A DNA stretch of 64,000 nucleotides. Source: CAYMRL01 sp964398985. Its GTDB lineage: Bacteria > Deinococcota > Deinococci > Deinococcales > Trueperaceae. Made by a program: the position numbers and the translations under genes. Positions 42,861-51,558 of this stretch are shown here, piece after piece. The notes below the pieces were generated by a model. That model did not search any database and was not told the DNA's origin. It saw only the letters and a program-made list of their open reading frames with translations. The DNA lies in contig CAYNOS010000004.1 of NCBI GenBank assembly GCA_964398985.1, forward strand, positions 35,383 to 99,382. Direction: 5' to 3'. How positions within the stretch are numbered: the first letter of the stretch is position 1; each line of letters opens with the position of its first letter.

Positions 42861-42960
42861 NNNNNNNNNNNNNNNNNNNNNNNNNNNNNNNNNNNNNNNN
42901 NNNNNNNNNNNNNNNNNNNNNNNNNNNNNNNNNNNNNNNNNNNNNNNNNNNNNNNNNNNN
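42861..42960. other. Assembly gap (100 N) with overlapping ends
   Basis: Exactly 100 N, the usual placeholder for a scaffold join of unknown size. The 12 bases TCAGCGCGGGCG occur immediately before and immediately after the gap, so the contigs may overlap and the gap may hold no missing sequence. An inverted repeat GCGCTGA/TCAGCGC just before it may have broken the assembly. Confidence 0.9.
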
Positions 42961-43452
42961 TCAGCGCGGGCGGGCGAAGACTTGCGTCCAGTAGTTCTCG
43001 GCCCTGCCTGCCCCGAACTCGGTAAACGCGGAGTTCATCAGGTTGCGGCAGTGGCCGGCGCTGCCGAGCCAACCGGCCATCACCGCCGGCGCGTCGGGGT
43101 AGCCCACGGCGGCGTTCTCGCCCCAGGTCGCGGCTTCGTACCCGGTGCGGGCGATGCGCTGACCGGGGCTGCTGCCGTCCGAGCCAGTGTGGGTGAGCCG
43201 GCGCATAGCGAGCATGTCCTGGCTGTGGTCGGCAGCTGCGGCGACCAGCCGCGACTCGAGCTTCAGCGCCGGAACGCTGGGCATCGCGGTGTCACCGCAT
43301 TGGCGGCCGCTCGCGCGCGCCTGGTTGACCAACGTCAGCAGCTCGCGGGCGGTGGCCATCTCCTGCGGCTGCGGCCCGGCGGTTCCGCAGGCGCTCAGGA
43401 ACATGGCCGTCGCCATCAGGCACACCGCCACACGGGCTCGCAGGCCAACCAT
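42961..43452 (-). CDS. CAP-domain (SCP/PR-1-like) lipoprotein
   Basis: The 163-residue protein begins with a lipoprotein signal whose lipobox is FLSAC (Cys22). The rest is a small CAP domain: LLTLVNQARASGRQCG, LKLESRLVAAAADHSQDM, LTHTGSDGSSPGQRI, TWGENAAVGY and AVMAGWLGSAGHCRNLMN. All are standard bacterial CAP signatures, including the cavity His and Glu. The biochemical role of bacterial CAP proteins is poorly known. The stop codon lies at the first base after the assembly gap, so the 3' flank is uncertain, but the ORF is complete. Confidence 0.9.
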   Translation of the reverse strand: MVGLRARVAVCLMATAMFLSACGTAGPQPQEMATARELLTLVNQARASGRQCGDTAMPSVPALKLESRLVAAAADHSQDMLAMRRLTHTGSDGSSPGQRIARTGYEAATWGENAAVGYPDAPAVMAGWLGSAGHCRNLMNSAFTEFGAGRAENYWTQVFARPR

Positions 43453-43536
43453 CAGACCGCAAGTCTAGGCAGCACGCGCTCGGCGCCGTGTTGAATCGGC
43501 CCCTGCCAGGCGCCGCCGTTCAGGTCGCGACCGACC

Positions 43537-45504
43537 TCAGCGCAGCGGGATCCTGAAGGTCCACCAGACGGCGTCGCCGACGCGCTCGCTGCCGCCGACC
43601 GCCACGCCGGTGCGCGCGGCCAGGGCCTCCAGCAGGTCGCTGACGAAGTCGCCAAGCGTGACGAGCTCCGCGAACGTCGGCAGCTCGGACTCGTCGATGC
43701 TCAACTCGCCCGAAGCCACCGCCTCCAGCGCCACCGCGCGCACCCCGGTGGCCGCGGGCGCCGCCGCCGCATCGGCGATGGCGGCGAAGCCACGCAGGTA
43801 GCGCGGCAGGTCCACGATCTCGTAGTTGTGCTGCCCGGGCGACTGGCTGGCGACGAGGTGCCCGATGTTCGGGTCCGAGGTCACGCTGCTGGCGCCCAGG
43901 TAGACGTCGATGACCTTCGACATCGTGGCGGCCGGGTTAGCCAGCACCAGGTGGCCGCCGAAGATGCCCATGCCAAGATCGGTGAGGGGACCAACCCGCC
44001 ACCGTTCGTAGCCGACGCCACGGTAGGTCTCCTGCTTGACCGAGACCATGTCGTCCCAGCCGAGCTCGCCGGCGAACGACTCACGGAACGGATCGTCGAA
44101 GGGATCGCCGAGCCCGTCGTCGGTGGGTAGGTCGAGGTCGTCGAGCGCCGAGATCAGCGGCAGGGAGCCGTTCAAGGCCGACTCCGCCAGTCGGATCCAC
44201 TCGGTCACGCCGGCACGAGCAGCCTCCTCCGAGGTCACGGGCATCGTGAACACGCCCTCCATCCCGACCAGGTAGGAAAGCAGGTCGGTGCCGGGAACCT
44301 CGAGCTCGGCCATGTGCCAGGAGCCTCCGACCCAAGCGAGCAGTGCGGCATCCAGATCGAGCTCCAGGTAGCGGTCTGCCAGGGACCGCAGGTCGAGGTT
44401 CTCGCCGATCACCGGAGCCGCCGCGGCCAGCCAGGCGTCGACCCAAGCGAATGACTCGGGCAACGCCGTCCGGCCCACCGACAGCACGCTGGCTCCGCGA
44501 GGGACTAGCGCCGGAGGATCGAGATGCGAGCCGCTGCCCAGCACCAGAGCCGCGAGCTCGCTCTCGCCGAAGTCGTCGTCGACGGTGACGACCGAGGTGA
44601 GCAGCAGACCGCCCTGATCGAAGGTGGCGTTGACGGCCATGCCGCTGACCGTCCTGAGGCTCGCGAGAGCCTTGGAGACGAGCGCACCAGCATCATCGCC
44701 GGCAGGGATCATGCCCACGAGCCCTTCGAGGGCGTCTGCCAGCGCCGCCATGTCGAAGGTGAACCCGACCCCGCCCTGCATCATGTTCGAGGCGAGCCGG
44801 CCAACGGGCGTGCGCAGGTGGCTGGGCTCGTTCGAGCCTCCCGCCAACCGCACCACGGCCCTAGCGAGGTCGACGTTGGTGGCCACCACCACGTCACCGT
44901 CCACCAGCGCGGCGATCAGCGGCTGGTCGCTGCCGTCGGCGAACACGTCGAGAGGAACGCCGTCCTGGTCGAGCGAGACCTCGGAAGCGAAGCAGTAGAC
45001 CAGGTCGCGGTAGATCTCGGCGATAGCCTCCGGGTCGGCAGGACGGTAGACCAGCACGACCCCAGGCAGGGGGTTGAACCGCGACATCGAGACGCCGATC
45101 ACGGCCGAGCCCCGGCTGGCCGTGTGGTCGAGGGCGGCCACGTACTCCGCGAGCTCAGGGCATGCGGCGGCCAACTCGGCTTCCAGCTCCATGCTGAGCG
45201 CGTCGAGCTCGTGTCCGAGACCGAGCGCCTCGCTGGCGCTGTGGCCAGCCAGCATCAGCAGGCGCTCTAGGAGCGGCCTCACATCGGGGTACCCCGCCGT
45301 CTGCAGCGCGCCGTTCCAGAGCCCGCTGGGGACGTCGAGCTCGCTCATGTGAACGGCCACCACGGTCGACCCGGGCAGCAGGCCGGCAAGGGGCGCCTCC
45401 TGTGCGACGGAGTTGAGCGAGAACGCCGCCAGCAGGGCTGTCAATGCCGCACGAACGATGGTGAGGGGCGCGCCGGTGGGCGATTGGCTGCGGAGTCGCT
45501 GCAT
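43537..45504 (-). CDS. Secreted protein of unknown function, paralogue of the protein at 4104-6560
   Basis: The 655-residue protein has a Sec signal peptide (residues about 1-34, ending SVAQEA). It then shows the same body as the protein at 4104: LLPGSTVVAVHMSEL, PLPGVVLVYRPADPE, LARAVVRLAGGSNEPS, FTFDMAALAD, GASVLSVG-type strands, YRGVGYERWRVGPLTDLGMG and the end LLEALAARTGVAV. It lacks the acidic linker and the PPC-like insert of its paralogue and is therefore about 160 residues shorter. It may belong to the DUF3352 group. Location should be outside the membrane. Function unknown. Confidence 0.72.
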   Translation of the reverse strand: MQRLRSQSPTGAPLTIVRAALTALLAAFSLNSVAQEAPLAGLLPGSTVVAVHMSELDVPSGLWNGALQTAGYPDVRPLLERLLMLAGHSASEALGLGHELDALSMELEAELAAACPELAEYVAALDHTASRGSAVIGVSMSRFNPLPGVVLVYRPADPEAIAEIYRDLVYCFASEVSLDQDGVPLDVFADGSDQPLIAALVDGDVVVATNVDLARAVVRLAGGSNEPSHLRTPVGRLASNMMQGGVGFTFDMAALADALEGLVGMIPAGDDAGALVSKALASLRTVSGMAVNATFDQGGLLLTSVVTVDDDFGESELAALVLGSGSHLDPPALVPRGASVLSVGRTALPESFAWVDAWLAAAAPVIGENLDLRSLADRYLELDLDAALLAWVGGSWHMAELEVPGTDLLSYLVGMEGVFTMPVTSEEAARAGVTEWIRLAESALNGSLPLISALDDLDLPTDDGLGDPFDDPFRESFAGELGWDDMVSVKQETYRGVGYERWRVGPLTDLGMGIFGGHLVLANPAATMSKVIDVYLGASSVTSDPNIGHLVASQSPGQHNYEIVDLPRYLRGFAAIADAAAAPAATGVRAVALEAVASGELSIDESELPTFAELVTLGDFVSDLLEALAARTGVAVGGSERVGDAVWWTFRIPLR

Positions 45505-45539
45505 GTCCGCATTATGTCAACCGCGGCGTCGATCCCGGT

Positions 45540-46337
45540 TCAGCCCGAGACGTCGCGGCGCGCGAACGACACAACGGCAGCTACCATCAGCAGGGCGGTG
45601 CAGCCGAACAGCAGCGCTAGGCCGGACCAGTCGTTCCCGGTGGTGATGGGGTCGTTGCCGTAGGCCCAGTAGTAGGGCGATAGGTTCCTCAACCACGGCA
45701 CCTGGGCAGTGACGGCGACGGCGTCGACCACGTACGCCAGCACCGCCAGCGCGGCTCCCGCGGCCGTCGCGATCGACCTCCTGCCGGTGGCGGCCCCGAC
45801 GGCCAGAGCGGTCGCCGCCGCCAGCGCGGTCAGCCCTAACAGCGCGAGCGAGGCCGCGGCCACGTTCCCACCGTCGAGCTCCAGCTGCGCCGGTCCCGAG
45901 AGCGCCATGACCGCCAGCCATCCGATGACGCCGAGGCCGGCGAGCTTGAGCAGTATCGCGAGGCCCCGCTCGAGCACCAGCTGGGTGCGCGAAACGCCGT
46001 GAGCCAAGGTCAACTCGAGCGAGCCGCTCTCCTCGTCACCGGCGATCGCCTGTGCGCCCCAACCGACCGCCGCGATCGCCAACACCAGGAACGCGGTGAG
46101 GCCGAAGTAGGTCGCCTGCGTGTAGCCCGCGCCGGTCGCCATGCGGTCGAGACCGAAGACCCGGGCCAACTCCGGCGAGAACGCGTCCAGGTACGCCTGT
46201 ACCATCTCGCTGCCGCCCGCCGAGGTGTAGATCGGCAGGTAAAGCAGCGTCACCCCGACGAGCCCCAGCGCCCAGGCGAGCAGCCCCCTCCGGCCCTCGG
46301 CGAGGTCGCGCAGCGTCAGCGGCAGTCGGCTACTCAC
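45540..46337 (-). CDS. ABC-2 type transporter permease
   Basis: The protein of about 265 residues has six predicted membrane helices and the ABC-2 layout: cytoplasmic N-terminus LRDLAEGRRGLLAW, a large loop with YLDAFSPELARVFG, GDEESGSLELTLAHGVSRTQLVLER after helix 2 and NLSPYYWAYGNDP before the last helix. The GTG at 46337 overlaps the ATPase stop by 8 bases. With that ATPase it makes an exporter, probably for a drug, antibiotic or membrane component. A similar layout is common for multi-drug ABC-2 exporters in actinobacteria and Deinococcota. Confidence 0.88.
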   Translation of the reverse strand: MSSRLPLTLRDLAEGRRGLLAWALGLVGVTLLYLPIYTSAGGSEMVQAYLDAFSPELARVFGLDRMATGAGYTQATYFGLTAFLVLAIAAVGWGAQAIAGDEESGSLELTLAHGVSRTQLVLERGLAILLKLAGLGVIGWLAVMALSGPAQLELDGGNVAAASLALLGLTALAAATALAVGAATGRRSIATAAGAALAVLAYVVDAVAVTAQVPWLRNLSPYYWAYGNDPITTGNDWSGLALLFGCTALLMVAAVVSFARRDVSG

Positions 46338-47304
46338 TCTGACCTTCGTCGCTGGTTGCCGGGGCACCGCCCCGGTAGAGGTCCAGCATCGCCTCCTCGA
46401 GCTGCGGCTCGCCGATCACCAGGTCGCTGACCTCGAAGAGCGCGAGGGCCTTCACCAGCGCGTCGACGCCGTCCTCGAGTGCGCCCGTGACGCGGACCTC
46501 GGCTCCCGCGGCAGCCACACGCAAGGCACTGCCCAACTCGCCCAGCGCGCTGTGGACCTCCTCCGGCGAGGCCCGGAGGACCGCTCTGACGTGTCGCCGG
46601 CGGCTGAAGCGCAAGGCGTCCGTGGGTCCGACCTCCACCAGCTTGCCGCGGTGCAAGACGCCGACGCGGTCGGCTACCTTCTCGATCTCGCCGAGCACGT
46701 GCGAACTCAGGAGCACCGTCTGGCCCCGATCTCGAGCCTCTCTCACCAGCGCCAGGAACTCCTGCTGCACGAGCGGGTCGAGACCGCTGGTCGGCTCGTC
46801 GAGGACCAGTAGTTCGGGTCGGTGCATCAGCGCCTGGATGAGCCCCACCTTCTGTTTGTTCCCTTTTGAGAGCTTGCGCACCTCGCGCGCCAGCTCGAGA
46901 CCCAGCCGTTCGGCTAGGCCCTCGATGGCGCCGGCGGCCACCCCGCCGCTGATGGAGGCGTAGTGCCGGAGTAGGTCGCGGGCGCTCACGCGGCCCTCCA
47001 GGCGCAGCTCGCCTGGCAGATAACCGATGCGCCGCCTGAGCGCGGCTCCCCCTGCGCGGGTCGGGGTCCCAAGCACCCTCAGCGAGCCGGCCGTCGGTCT
47101 GATCAGGTCGAGCAGGAGCCGCATCGTGGTGGTCTTGCCGGCGCCGTTGGGACCGACGAGTCCGAAGACCTCGCCCTTGGCGATGCTGAGGTCGAGTGCG
47201 TCGAGGGCAGTCAGGCTGCCGTAGCGCTTGGTCAGGCCGGCGACCGCGACCGCGACCGGGGCCGCCGTCGATCCGCTGTTCACACCGAAACTCCGCCCGG
47301 ACAC
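46330..47304 (-). CDS. ABC-2 exporter ATPase
   Basis: The 324-residue protein has Walker A GPNGAGKTTT, a Q-loop in RIGYLPGELRLEG, the signature variant LSKGNKQKVGL, Walker B LLVLDEPTSGLDP and the H-loop SSHVLGEIEKVADR. The C-terminal 90 residues form the small accessory domain of DrrA/CcmA-type exporters. The GTG at 47304 has GGAGG eight bases upstream. Its stop overlaps the permease start. The signature LSKGN instead of LSGGQ is normal for this subgroup. Confidence 0.92.
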   Translation of the reverse strand: MSGRSFGVNSGSTAAPVAVAVAGLTKRYGSLTALDALDLSIAKGEVFGLVGPNGAGKTTTMRLLLDLIRPTAGSLRVLGTPTRAGGAALRRRIGYLPGELRLEGRVSARDLLRHYASISGGVAAGAIEGLAERLGLELAREVRKLSKGNKQKVGLIQALMHRPELLVLDEPTSGLDPLVQQEFLALVREARDRGQTVLLSSHVLGEIEKVADRVGVLHRGKLVEVGPTDALRFSRRRHVRAVLRASPEEVHSALGELGSALRVAAAGAEVRVTGALEDGVDALVKALALFEVSDLVIGEPQLEEAMLDLYRGGAPATSDEGQSE

Positions 47305-47366
47305 TGCACGCCTCCAAGTATGTGCCGAACCGTTGCGCGGCGTGCGCGCCAGTCCGGAAGCGCGCG

Positions 47367-47497
47367 TTCGGGCCGCTGGCCGACGCCTACCGCATCGTGT
47401 CGTTCGACGCGCGCGGCTCGGGCGAGTCGTTGCGTTGGTCAGGGGGTTCCTAGCCTCCTGACCGCTGGCCCCAGGACGTGATGATCAAGGCGTCGAG
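47367..47497 (+). pseudogene. Fragment of an alpha/beta hydrolase gene
   Basis: One frame reads FGPLADAYRIVSFDARGSGES and then a stop; after a frame change the text continues DRWPQDVMIKAS. Both pieces are the early part of an alpha/beta-fold hydrolase (strand 4 with the RGSGES oxyanion region, then the WxQD helix). There is no start and no catalytic Ser, so it is a decayed remnant between the exporter and the phosphoribosyltransferase genes. Confidence 0.55.
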
Positions 47498-47500
47498 CCT

Positions 47501-48214
47501 TCACTCACGCCGCACCCAGCCACCCTCGACAGCGCGCAACAACGGAGTGTCGAACACGCCCACCACCTTGCCGGCCCGGCTCGGCCCCAGGGTGTCCGCC
47601 CAGCGTCGCCCCTGGCGCATCACGACGCCGCAGGCCAAGACCTCGGCGCCGAGGGACTCGATGAGCTGCCACGGGGCGTCAAGCGTGGCCCCGCTGCTCA
47701 CGGCGTCGTCCACCAACACCACCTTGCGGCCGCGTATCAGCGGCAGCAGGTTCGGGTCGAGGTAGACCCGCTTGCTGTCATCCGGCGCGGTGATCGAGCG
47801 CACCGTGGCCGAGACCGCCTCCTGGTACCAGAACTTGCGCGAGTAGCCGAGCGGCACCATCCGCTGCAATCCCAACTCGCGGGCGACGATCGGCGCGAAG
47901 GCGAGACCCAAGGTCGGCATCCCCACCACCGCTTCGGGCGCCAGAGGCGCCAGCAGCCGCGCCAGCGTGACGCCGAGTTCCTCGATCACGTCGAGCGAGG
48001 CCTGGTTGCTGATCAGCGAAGCAACCGCCAGCGACGGGTCGGCCGCAAGCTGCCTGATCGGCAGGACCAGCACGCGCCCGTCGGGAAGCCGGGCCGGGTA
48101 TCCGTAGCGCCACGGACCGTCCTCCAGGCGCAGCGGGCCCCGCAGAGAATCCTCGTCCTCGAAACGCTGCCAGTACCCGGTGGTCGGCTCGGTGAAGTGC
48201 ACTCGCGCGGTCAT
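47501..48214 (-). CDS. Phosphoribosyltransferase-family protein
   Basis: The 237-residue protein has a type I PRTase signature KVVLVDDAVSSGATL (about residues 164-178), where the two Asp residues bind PRPP ribose, and a flexible-loop region SRKFWYQEAVSATVRSIT. The first 80 residues (VHFTEPTTGYWQRFED) are not standard for purine or pyrimidine PRTases. It may be adenine/orotate PRTase-like or a regulatory homologue. The ATG at 48214 has no strong ribosome site. Possible roles lie in base salvage. Confidence 0.82.
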   Translation of the reverse strand: MTARVHFTEPTTGYWQRFEDEDSLRGPLRLEDGPWRYGYPARLPDGRVLVLPIRQLAADPSLAVASLISNQASLDVIEELGVTLARLLAPLAPEAVVGMPTLGLAFAPIVARELGLQRMVPLGYSRKFWYQEAVSATVRSITAPDDSKRVYLDPNLLPLIRGRKVVLVDDAVSSGATLDAPWQLIESLGAEVLACGVVMRQGRRWADTLGPSRAGKVVGVFDTPLLRAVEGGWVRRE

Positions 48215-48237
48215 CGGCCCAGCATGTTACCGGCCCG

Positions 48238-49863
48238 CTAGTGTCCTGCAGGCGCGTTGATCTCCCCGTCGTAGATGCTCGGGTCCGCCTCGCCGGTGAC
48301 GTGCAAGGTGCCCGAGAGGCCACGCTCGGCGCGGCTGAGGGCGTGGTCGACCAGCACGTAATCGCCGGGATAGTCGACGGTGAACTCGACCATCGTCGCG
48401 CCGCCCGGCGCCACCAGGGTGGTCTGCACGTTCGTCAGCGGTTCCGACGTCAACGAGCCCTGGTCGTAGACCCGATCGAAGATCTCGCCGATGACGTGGA
48501 AACTGCTGACGGCGTTGGGCCCTCCGACGCCGAAGAAGATCCGTACCGTGTCGCCCACCTCGGCCGTCAGCGGATGGGTGTTCAGGGCGCCGACGCGGCC
48601 GTTGAAGACGAAGTACTCGGCGCGCTCGTCGAGCAGCTTGTCGACGCTGAACTCCTGAAGGCCTCGCGAGCCGAACGGCTGGTTGGTGTAGAGCTCGCCC
48701 TGCATCACGTAGTACTCGCGGTCGACCGGCGGCAGACCACCGCGCGGTTCCACGAGGATCAGGCCGTACATGCCGTTGCTGATGTGGTGGGCCACCATCG
48801 GCGTGGCGCAGTGATAGACGTAGAGCCCCGGTTTCAGCGCCTGGAAACGGAATCCCGTCCGGTTGCCGGGCAGCGTCTGAGTGGAGACCGCCCCGCCTCC
48901 GGGGCCGGTGACGGCATGCAGGTCTATCGAGTGGACGTAGAAGCTGTCGGACGGGTTCTCCAGCACCAGGTCGACCGTGTCGCCTTCCATGACACGCAGG
49001 AACGGACCGGGCACCTGTCCGTCAAACGTCCAGAACCGGTAGGTGGTGCCGTCGGCCAACTCGGCCTCGCGCTCGACAGTCGTGAGCAGCACCTCGTGCG
49101 TCAACGGCTCGGTGCGCCCCCCGATGCGTGCCGGCAGGTCGTCGGCGAGCCTGACGATGCTCTCGAACTGGGAAGCCTCGGCGGCCACTCCTTCGCCAAC
49201 CACGAACTGGCCTTCCATGCCCGCCTGGCGGTGCCCCGGAATGGTGCACCAGTAGTCGAACACGCCTTCCTCGCCGGCGCGGAACGCGATCACCTCGGTG
49301 CCTCCCATGCGGTCGACGACGTTGCTGTGGGCGCCGTCGAAGCCTTCGACCAGGATGTCGTGGGTCACGTTGTCGCCGTTGATCAGCGTGACCTGAACCG
49401 TCTGGCCGGGCTTGGCCCTCAACGTCGGGTTGGCTACGCCGTCGATGTCGCCGCCGACGCCGATGAAAGCCATGCGCCCGCCGGCCAGGCCGGTGGTCAG
49501 CGTGTAGCTCACGTCGGCTATGTAGCCAACGGTCGGGGGGCCACCGGGAGCCTGCGCCAGGAGCGGAGCGGCACCCGGAGTGCCAGGCGTGGAAGGCGCT
49601 GCCGCCGGCTGGGGTGGGGCGGCCGGTTGCTGTGCCTGGGCCGACGGCTGGTTCTGGGCCGGATGGGCCTGAGAGGCGGCGGTGGTCGTGGGGCCGCTCG
49701 AGTGCTCGGAGTGAGTGGGCGTCTGAGCGGGGGTCGCCGCCGGTGACAGGACTTGCACGGGTGTCGGTTCCTTGCCGAAACGGGCCAGCACGAACGACAG
49801 CACGATCAGCGCCACGCCAAGGGAACCGATGAGGAGGACGGTGGGCGGACGGCTGAAGGTCAT
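48238..49863 (-). CDS. nirK: Copper nitrite reductase NirK with an extra N-terminal cupredoxin domain
   Basis: The 541-residue protein reduces nitrite to nitric oxide. An N-terminal membrane anchor (10-28) and a Pro/Ala-rich linker (35-108) precede an extra cupredoxin domain (about 112-225) with type 1 copper ligands His168, Cys206, His211 and Met216 (CTIPGHRQAGM). The two-domain NirK follows: type 1 His311, Cys352, His360, Met365; type 2 His316, His351, His507; catalytic Asp314 and His456 (SIDLHAVTG, YHCATPMVAHHISNGMYG, SSFHVIGE). All ligands are present. The body is close to AniA. The extra domain may be a built-in electron donor. ATG at 49863 follows AGGGAGAAG. Confidence 0.93.
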   Translation of the reverse strand: MTFSRPPTVLLIGSLGVALIVLSFVLARFGKEPTPVQVLSPAATPAQTPTHSEHSSGPTTTAASQAHPAQNQPSAQAQQPAAPPQPAAAPSTPGTPGAAPLLAQAPGGPPTVGYIADVSYTLTTGLAGGRMAFIGVGGDIDGVANPTLRAKPGQTVQVTLINGDNVTHDILVEGFDGAHSNVVDRMGGTEVIAFRAGEEGVFDYWCTIPGHRQAGMEGQFVVGEGVAAEASQFESIVRLADDLPARIGGRTEPLTHEVLLTTVEREAELADGTTYRFWTFDGQVPGPFLRVMEGDTVDLVLENPSDSFYVHSIDLHAVTGPGGGAVSTQTLPGNRTGFRFQALKPGLYVYHCATPMVAHHISNGMYGLILVEPRGGLPPVDREYYVMQGELYTNQPFGSRGLQEFSVDKLLDERAEYFVFNGRVGALNTHPLTAEVGDTVRIFFGVGGPNAVSSFHVIGEIFDRVYDQGSLTSEPLTNVQTTLVAPGGATMVEFTVDYPGDYVLVDHALSRAERGLSGTLHVTGEADPSIYDGEINAPAGH

Positions 49864-49990
49864 GCTTCTCCCTTCAGAGCGGACGTGGGCAGTGCCGCTC
49901 TGGACAGGTTCTCATTCTGCCACGCGCTATTGCGGACTCAGGTTCGCCTTGACGGCACCAGGTCCCGCGGCCCCGAGCCTGCCTTGCTCC

Positions 49991-50287
49991 TCAGGCCGGG
50001 TGCGCCGCGTCCTTGCCCACGACCGTCGTCCAGCGCCGGACCTCCCAGCGCTCGACGAGGCCGTTGAGCACGTACGGGTCAGCCTCCGCGAAGCGCTCGG
50101 CCACCGCGGGAGTGTCACCCTTGAACACCAGCAGGCCCAGGTCGGCGGGGTCGGCGAGGGCGCCCCCGAGCAACATCTCACCGCGCTGAACGGCCTCTTT
50201 CGCCAGCGCCAGGTGAGCTCCGCGGAACTCCGGCCGCCTGTCCAGGTAGTCGTTCGCCAGGTGGTACATCAGCAGGTAATGGTTCAC
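49991..50287 (-). CDS. YCII-domain protein
   Basis: The 98-residue protein is a small YCII-type ferredoxin-like protein. HYLLMYHLANDYLDRR, the AHLALAKEAVQRGEMLLGGAL stretch and DPYVLNGLVERWEVRRW are typical; the conserved His and Asp of the family are present. The GTG at 50287 has GGAGG five bases upstream. Family members include dehydrochlorinase-like and uncharacterised proteins. It is the last gene of a minus-strand set of small stress-type proteins. Confidence 0.85.
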   Translation of the reverse strand: MNHYLLMYHLANDYLDRRPEFRGAHLALAKEAVQRGEMLLGGALADPADLGLLVFKGDTPAVAERFAEADPYVLNGLVERWEVRRWTTVVGKDAAHPA

Positions 50288-50310
50288 GCACGCCTCCGAA
50301 TGGAGAGACT

Positions 50311-51045
50311 CTAACGCGGCCGGCCGAGGTCGACGGAGGAGGGCGGCGCGATACCGGTGTCGTAGTCGTCGTGCCTGCGCCACCAGACGTAGGGGTCGCC
50401 TTGCGGCCAGCCGGAAGGCGAGTCCTCCCAGCTCTCCTGTCGACCGTACGGGACCAAGTCGAGGAGGCTGAACGCGGCGCCGAGCAGCTCGACCCCACGG
50501 TTGAAGGTCTGGTAGGTGTGGCACACGTCTCGGCCATCGGTGATGAAAACCGAAAGCGCATGATGCTCGCTGTCGCCGACGGTCGCGTGGAAGTCGTGGT
50601 TGAAGCTGCTGCCGGCCGACGAGAACCATGGCAGCGACCAGCCCATGCGCTTGCGGTACGCCAGCAGCTTGGCGAGCGGAGCGCGCGACACCAGGGCGAG
50701 GCTCACGTCGCGAGCGTGCAGGTGCGCCGGTTCGGCGACCCCGTCGATGAACCAGGAGCAGCCGTCGCACCCCTCGTCCCAGTCTGGGTGGAACATGAAG
50801 TGATAGACGATCAGCTGGCTGCGCCCCTCGAACATGTCGCGGAGCGTCACGGGGCCGTGCTCGCCTTCGAAGCGGTAATCCTTGTCCACCAGCACGGCGG
50901 GCAGGCGGCGGCGCTTGGCGGCGACGGCTGCGGCCTGGCGGGTGAGCGCCTTCTCGGCACCGAGGAGTTCGGCGCGCTCGACGTCCCACTCCTCGCGCGT
51001 GACGATGCGGGGGAGCGGGCGGGCGTTGGTTGGGTGCTCGCTCAC
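50311..51045 (-). CDS. DUF899-family thioredoxin-like protein
   Basis: The 244-residue protein matches the DUF899 family, often annotated as thioredoxin-fold. Typical segments are TREEWDVERAELLGAEKALTR, KRRRLPAVLVDKDYRF, LIVYHFMFHPDWDEGCDGCSW (with the CxxC-like GCDGCS) and HTYQTFNRGVELL. Some relatives are called AhpC/TSA-like. The ATG overlaps the stop of the next upstream gene (ATGA). The function is unknown; a redox role is suggested by the cysteine pair. Confidence 0.88.
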   Translation of the reverse strand: MSEHPTNARPLPRIVTREEWDVERAELLGAEKALTRQAAAVAAKRRRLPAVLVDKDYRFEGEHGPVTLRDMFEGRSQLIVYHFMFHPDWDEGCDGCSWFIDGVAEPAHLHARDVSLALVSRAPLAKLLAYRKRMGWSLPWFSSAGSSFNHDFHATVGDSEHHALSVFITDGRDVCHTYQTFNRGVELLGAAFSLLDLVPYGRQESWEDSPSGWPQGDPYVWWRRHDDYDTGIAPPSSVDLGRPR

Positions 51046-51449
51046 TCGCGCGACTGCCAGCCTGTCGTGCGTCCCGCCTGCTCGATCCAGCCGCGCATCG
51101 CGGACGTGTCCGCCTCCGCTTCCGACCTGACCTTCACGTACCGGCTGCGGCCGTTTTCACCGAGCGGCGGCGGTGAGTCGAAGTCCGCTCCGCCGTGGAA
51201 AACGACGTTCACAGACACGTCGTACGCGACCAGCTCGACGATCCAGCCTCGCTCAGGAAGCCCGTAGTACGCCTTCCTCCACTTGACGGCGTACTGCAGG
51301 TCGTCGTGCGCAGCGCGGATCATCTCGTCCAGGCGCTTGACTGTCGGACTCAGCTCGGGCATGACGCGGCTGATCCAGGTGTCGATGTCACCGCGACTAC
51401 CGGGTTCGGGCGGCTGCCGAGCCGAGCTCGACTGGCTGGTCTTGGCCAT
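51042..51449 (-). CDS. DUF1801-family protein
   Basis: The 135-residue protein matches the DUF1801/YdhG fold: ISRVMPELSPTVKRLDEMIRAA, LQYAVKWRKAYYGLPERGWI with the conserved Trp-Lys-Ala-Tyr-Tyr, and VNVVFHGGADFDSPP. Such proteins are small, cytoplasmic and uncharacterised. Its stop overlaps the DUF899 start, so the two are translated together. The ATG follows AAGGAGGA. Confidence 0.85.
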   Translation of the reverse strand: MAKTSQSSSARQPPEPGSRGDIDTWISRVMPELSPTVKRLDEMIRAAHDDLQYAVKWRKAYYGLPERGWIVELVAYDVSVNVVFHGGADFDSPPPLGENGRSRYVKVRSEAEADTSAMRGWIEQAGRTTGWQSRE

Positions 51450-51558
51450 GATTCGTCCTCCTTCGTCGGATTATGCAGCGACGAGCGGCGCGATATTCCT
51501 GGCAGGCAACTGCGAACCTTCCCGACCGTCGGCGGCAGCCGCCGCCGCGAGCCGAGCT

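Noticed and set aside
42842..42973. Direct repeat flanking the N block as an attachment site or IS target duplication
   Set aside because: The copies touch the gap exactly and are explained more simply by contig overlap.
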